Positions 14,946 to 17,327 of a stretch of 17,327 nt of DNA are shown piece by piece. The first letter of the stretch is position 1. Each line of letters begins with the position of its first letter. This DNA comes from Pavlovales sp. CCMP2436 (lineage: Eukaryota > Haptophyta > Pavlovophyceae > Pavlovales): the NCBI GenBank assembly GCA_026770615.1, contig MU631363.1, forward strand, positions 137,234 to 154,560, in the 5' to 3' direction. The translations under genes and the position numbers were made by a program. The notes below the pieces were generated by a model that was given only the letters and a program-made list of their open reading frames with translations, was not told the DNA's origin and made no database searches.

Positions 14946-15464
14946 TCGTCGGGCGCTGTGACAGTGTGGGCCCGGTGGTGCCCTAGAGCAAGGGTGTAAG
15001 GGCTGGCAACTCAGTTTCCCTGTATTTCAAACGTGTCGTCAGATTTCTGATACGAGTAGATGCCCTTCCTCATAATTAAAAGGATGTTTATTTTATTGAG
15101 TGCTCAGGGCTTATAATTATGAGGAAGGGCATCTACTCGTTTCAGAAATTTGACGACACGGTTGAAATAAAGAGAAGCCTTTGTTGCCAGCCCTGCTAAC
15201 ACTCTTGCCTAAAAGGTCAATCCGGCGCTTGCGTGGCATCCCGGGAGTGATCTGCATCCGTGCATGCTTTGCGCTATTGTCAATTTTAAATTTCACCTCA
15301 TAATTTTTTTCTGCTGCCGCTGGCACTGACGCGTTGAGAGTTCGGTATCGAGTGTGTACCACAGTATTTCCCTGTATTTGGCGGCTTCTGCTATGGGCAA
15401 GTACGATGCTCGCGCCAGATGTGTGCCTGCAGCCGGAACAAACAAAAATGAAAGTAATTATATA
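14946..15464. other. SDR downstream region
   Basis: No gene recognised. Contains the 0.2-kb inverted repeat (14988-15208) that starts 43 bases after the SDR stop, then an unremarkable stretch to copy 2 of the dispersed repeat. A minus-strand frame over 15117-15479 lacks coding-like third positions. Confidence 0.45.
14988..15208. repeat. Inverted repeat, arms about 91-95 bp
   Basis: Arm 1 (14988-15078) contains GGCTGGCAAC, CGTGTCGTCA and GATGCCCTTCCTCATAATTA. Arm 2 (15114-15208) is its reverse complement with several differences. The loop is 35 bases. Transcribed, it would fold into a long hairpin just after the SDR stop codon. It may be a foldback (MITE-like) element or an inverted duplication of the 3' untranslated region. 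Confidence 0.7.
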
Positions 15465-15654
15465 GTGGGAACACGACAAACAGCAACCAGCAGATTATCT
15501 CCCTAAACGCCCTTGCCCGGGCACACTACAGGAGATCCATCGGCACGCGCGGTGGCACCCAAGCCAGCGCAGCCGACTAAGGCACGCAGCAGGCAATGGG
15601 CGACGCAGCGCTCAGACCAGCACAACATTCAGAACAGTCAGACGCCAGCTTGAA
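15465..15654 (+). repeat. 190-bp dispersed repeat, copy 2
   Basis: Full-length copy, same length and orientation as copy 1, differing at only a few bases. Preceded by AATTATATA and followed by TCCCTATCG; no obvious target-site duplication can be confirmed by eye. Confidence 0.8.
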
Positions 15655-15709
15655 TCCCTATCGTATATATAGTTATTACAATATGAGAGTAATATTCGCT
15701 CAACAGTTC

Positions 15710-15780
15710 ATAATCTGCTTGAATCAGTAGCCCGCAGCCTTCCTTTCGCCGGCTGACGTGGCGCTCCCGCTGCCATGAAT
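15710..15780 (-). pseudogene. Copy of the aldolase C-terminal codons and 3' flank
   Basis: The minus strand reads GSGSATSAGERKAAGY then TGA (15726-15724), followed by TTCAAGCAGATTATGAAC. The intact gene at 16526 ends GTSAGGSKAGY, TGA, TTCAGGCGGATAATGAAC. The DNA similarity covers about 60 bases, including the 3' flank. Only the last codons are recognisable, so this is a partial duplicate or a paralogous last exon. Confidence 0.4.
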
Positions 15781-15860
15781 AATCTGCACAGCGCAACAAC
15801 AACAACAAACATAATAAAGTATGAAGAAATTTAGTTATAAGAAGGCGCGTTACAGCGTTG

Positions 15861-15920
15861 ATTGTTATCCGCTTGAATCAGACCTTGGCCTGCAGCTGCG
15901 GGTCGAGCGCCCGGACATGA
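15861..15920 (-). pseudogene. Third copy of the 3'-flank element, with short open stretch
   Basis: The minus strand reads RALDPQLQAKV, TGA (15880-15878), then TTCAAGCGGATAAC, sharing 17 bases with the 3' flanks at 15710 and 16508. The coding side differs from the aldolase end. It may be the last exon of another gene or chance. Confidence 0.25.
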
Positions 15921-16525
15921 AACTCACCATTGTCATCGGTCTTTTGCAGCCAATGAGCGGGAGTCGCTACTTAAACAGTTTAACTTGCTCTAAATTGGTG
16001 CGTAAGGTTTTAGTTAAAAGGCGGGCTCGGGACGAGGCTCGCACTGGACCCAGTCAAGCGCACACTGAAAAACACTCAGAATCAAGCAGGTATCCAGCCT
16101 GGGCACACGGATACCGTCCCCACTGCTGATCTGATCAGACACACGATGATCGACCCGACTCTCGACTCATGATCAGTGCGCTGACGGACCTCCGCTGCAT
16201 CTCTCCCGCAGTCAAGTCTCTGGAAATGCAGTCCGCCTCCGAGCGCAGCACACCTTCAAGAACCACAAAAATTCCTTCACTGTCTCGGCGTTATTGAAAT
16301 AAGACAAATGAATATAAATGACATTTGTAAGCTTCCGCTGGCAGGGACCAGACAGAGTTAGGCTAAAGTACCCCCGGGGCTGCCATAAAAGCCTGTTTTT
16401 TCAGGTTTTGGCTGGCCATGTCGACCAGAGCTGGAGCCTCCCGAGCCCGGTTATATAAACTCCAAAAAACTCATTCTAAATATAGAACGTTATAAGGATA
16501 CGATAGAGTTCATTATCCGCCTGAA

Positions 16526-16811
16526 TCAGTAGCCCGCTTTGCTCCCGCCGGCTGACGTGCCGCTTATCCCACGCACGATTGCGAGCTCGCGCGCGGCGGC
16601 GGCGGCAAGGAGGCCCGTGTCCGTGCCCGCGATGACGAAGTTGAAACCTTCGTTCGTAAGTTATAACGTAATATTAGTAGTTATAGTTCGCTGCCATCTG
16701 TCCCCGCCCGCTAAGCACCACGCGCACGCGAAAAAGCATTAAAAAAAGGTGCTTACCCTGGTCAGCCATCGCGCGCGCGTATGCGCCGTCGCCGCAAAAG
16801 ATGCCCGCGGC
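16526..16811 (-). CDS. HpcH/HpaI-type aldolase, last two exons (partial)
   Basis: Enzymes of this family cleave or form C-C bonds of 2-oxo acids with a divalent metal in a TIM-barrel fold. Exon n-1 is 16811-16757 (AG acceptor CAATCAG, donor GTAAGC) and reads AAGIFCGDGAYARAMADQ. Exon n is 16647-16526 and continues in phase across a split Gly codon: FNFVIAGTDTGLLAAAAREL, then a short tail to TGA. The G-I-F-C/A-G....A..M...GF.FV..G.D.GLL pattern is the family's C-terminal signature (last barrel strands). The 109-bp intron has GT-AG borders. The rest of the gene must lie to the right, beyond or interrupted by the CAA repeat; no upstream exon was found before 17327. Substrate unknown. Confidence 0.65.
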
Positions 16812-17063
16812 CTGATTGTTCGTCATCAATGGTATTGTTATTGTTTTTGTTATCGTCATTGGGGGTTCGGGACGCTAAAAGAACCATTATGAAGAAGGGT
16901 TTTAAGTGAGGGGGGGGGGTGGGTGAGATTGGAAACTCAGCAAGATATAATATATTCCGTATTCCGTTTGAGACTCCTCATCGTTGTTGGTTTATAACGA
17001 CGTCAATCCGAGAAATGAACCCGCCGTGCCAGCAGGTACCTCCAACTGCACCTACTCAGCTGA
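16812..17063. other. Presumed aldolase intron or flank
   Basis: AT-rich, with a G-run of nine at about 16911-16919 and an ATTGTTATTGTTTTTGTT simple stretch (16833-16851). No exon recognised. Confidence 0.4.
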
Positions 17064-17232
17064 AGGGCCATAAGTGACAAACCATTACATCGATTGGAAG
17101 AGGAATGGCAGGCGACTCGCTTTAACTCTGCGGAGCAACTTACGACGGGAGTGCAGATGGAGACCAAGCTCAAAGGCATCCCAATAGCTAGGAATCTCTT
17201 GGCCAAATCATCAGAGTACAGGACTACCAACG

Positions 17233-17327
<95 letters not shown>
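17064..17327 (+). CDS. Possible partial exon encoding a polyglutamine protein
   Basis: After a TGA at 17061-17063 the frame is open for 88 codons to the window end. The first 57 codons read as a plausible charged, helical segment (LHRLEEEWQATRFNS, EQLTTGVQMETKLKG, IARNLLAKSSEYRTTNE) and lead in phase into 31 CAA codons, so the product would carry at least 31 Gln. No start codon lies in frame before Met 37, so an upstream exon with an AG acceptor (for example after GAAG at 17065) would be needed. The opposite strand is also open (17230-17003), so coding is uncertain. No family recognised. Confidence 0.3.
17235..17327 (+). repeat. (CAA)31 microsatellite, runs off the window
   Basis: 31 uninterrupted CAA triplets up to the last base. 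Pure repeats of this length are usually recent and unstable. A contig end inside such a repeat is often an assembly break. Confidence 0.9.

Larger units (their letters stand above)
15655..16525. other. Region with aldolase 3'-end copies, otherwise non-coding
   Basis: Apart from the copied aldolase-type 3' ends near 15710-15780 and 15861-15920, no gene is supported. A plus-strand frame at 15821-16129 overlaps the second of these copies and has poor coding character. A purine/pyrimidine-mixed stretch at 16130-16480 shows nothing recognisable. Confidence 0.4.

Noticed and set aside
15821..16129. 102-codon plus-strand frame
   Set aside because: Overlaps the copied 3'-end element, with poor third-position bias and no motif.
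1..17327. Viral major capsid protein, CRISPR array, tRNA or rRNA genes
   Set aside because: None recognised by reading both strands. A capsid gene, if present, probably lies left of the window.

Overview
The window looks like nuclear DNA of a unicellular alga, most likely a haptophyte. It is GC-rich, coding third positions are almost all G or C, host genes have GT-AG introns, and simple repeats and short dispersed repeats are common. The left 7.6 kb is a different kind of DNA: closely packed, intronless genes on both strands. I read this as part of an integrated (endogenous) small nucleocytovirus-like element. The haptophyte assignment is an inference; no marker gene proves it.

Viral part (about 430-7570). 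The two diagnostic genes sit tail to tail: an A32/FtsK-HerA-type DNA-packaging ATPase (+, 4191-5192) and a large HUH-type rolling-circle replication endonuclease (-, 7569-5189). As I recall, this pair, with no DNA polymerase in view, is the signature of the mriyaviruses (yaravirus and the Pleurochrysis endemic viruses, the latter from haptophytes). Next to them are the C-terminal piece of a D5-like SF3 helicase (+), the C-terminal piece of an A22/RuvC-like Holliday junction resolvase (-), an Ala-rich basic helical protein, two tandem paralogous small membrane proteins, another multi-pass membrane protein, a membrane protein with an IQ motif and a 59-codon ORF. No capsid protein was recognised. 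Five gene starts share an AT-rich stretch followed by TTCGGG(C/T), a candidate viral promoter element. The element is decaying: the helicase and resolvase lost their 5' halves head to head, the ATPase and Rep genes each carry an in-frame TAG where CAG would fit, and Rep also has two frameshifts.

Spacer (7570-10049). Mostly non-coding, with a cluster of four E2F-like sites followed by a TATA box, two decayed coding remnants (about 8420-8720 and 9580-9862), a 108-bp direct repeat, a minisatellite and two palindromes.

Host part (10050-17327). A single-exon mitochondrial-carrier-like gene with EF-hand-like N terminus (+, 10050-11243); an AT-rich, broken ankyrin-repeat gene remnant (-, about 11480-11990) abutting a 190-bp dispersed repeat; a four-exon short-chain dehydrogenase/reductase gene (+, 12512-14945) whose exon phases join into a 349-residue protein; a 0.2-kb inverted repeat; and the last two exons of an HpcH/HpaI-type aldolase (-, 16811-16526) with partial copies of its 3' end further left. 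The 190-bp repeat occurs three times, once reversed inside an SDR intron. The window ends in 31 CAA triplets, in frame with a short open stretch that would encode a polyglutamine tract.
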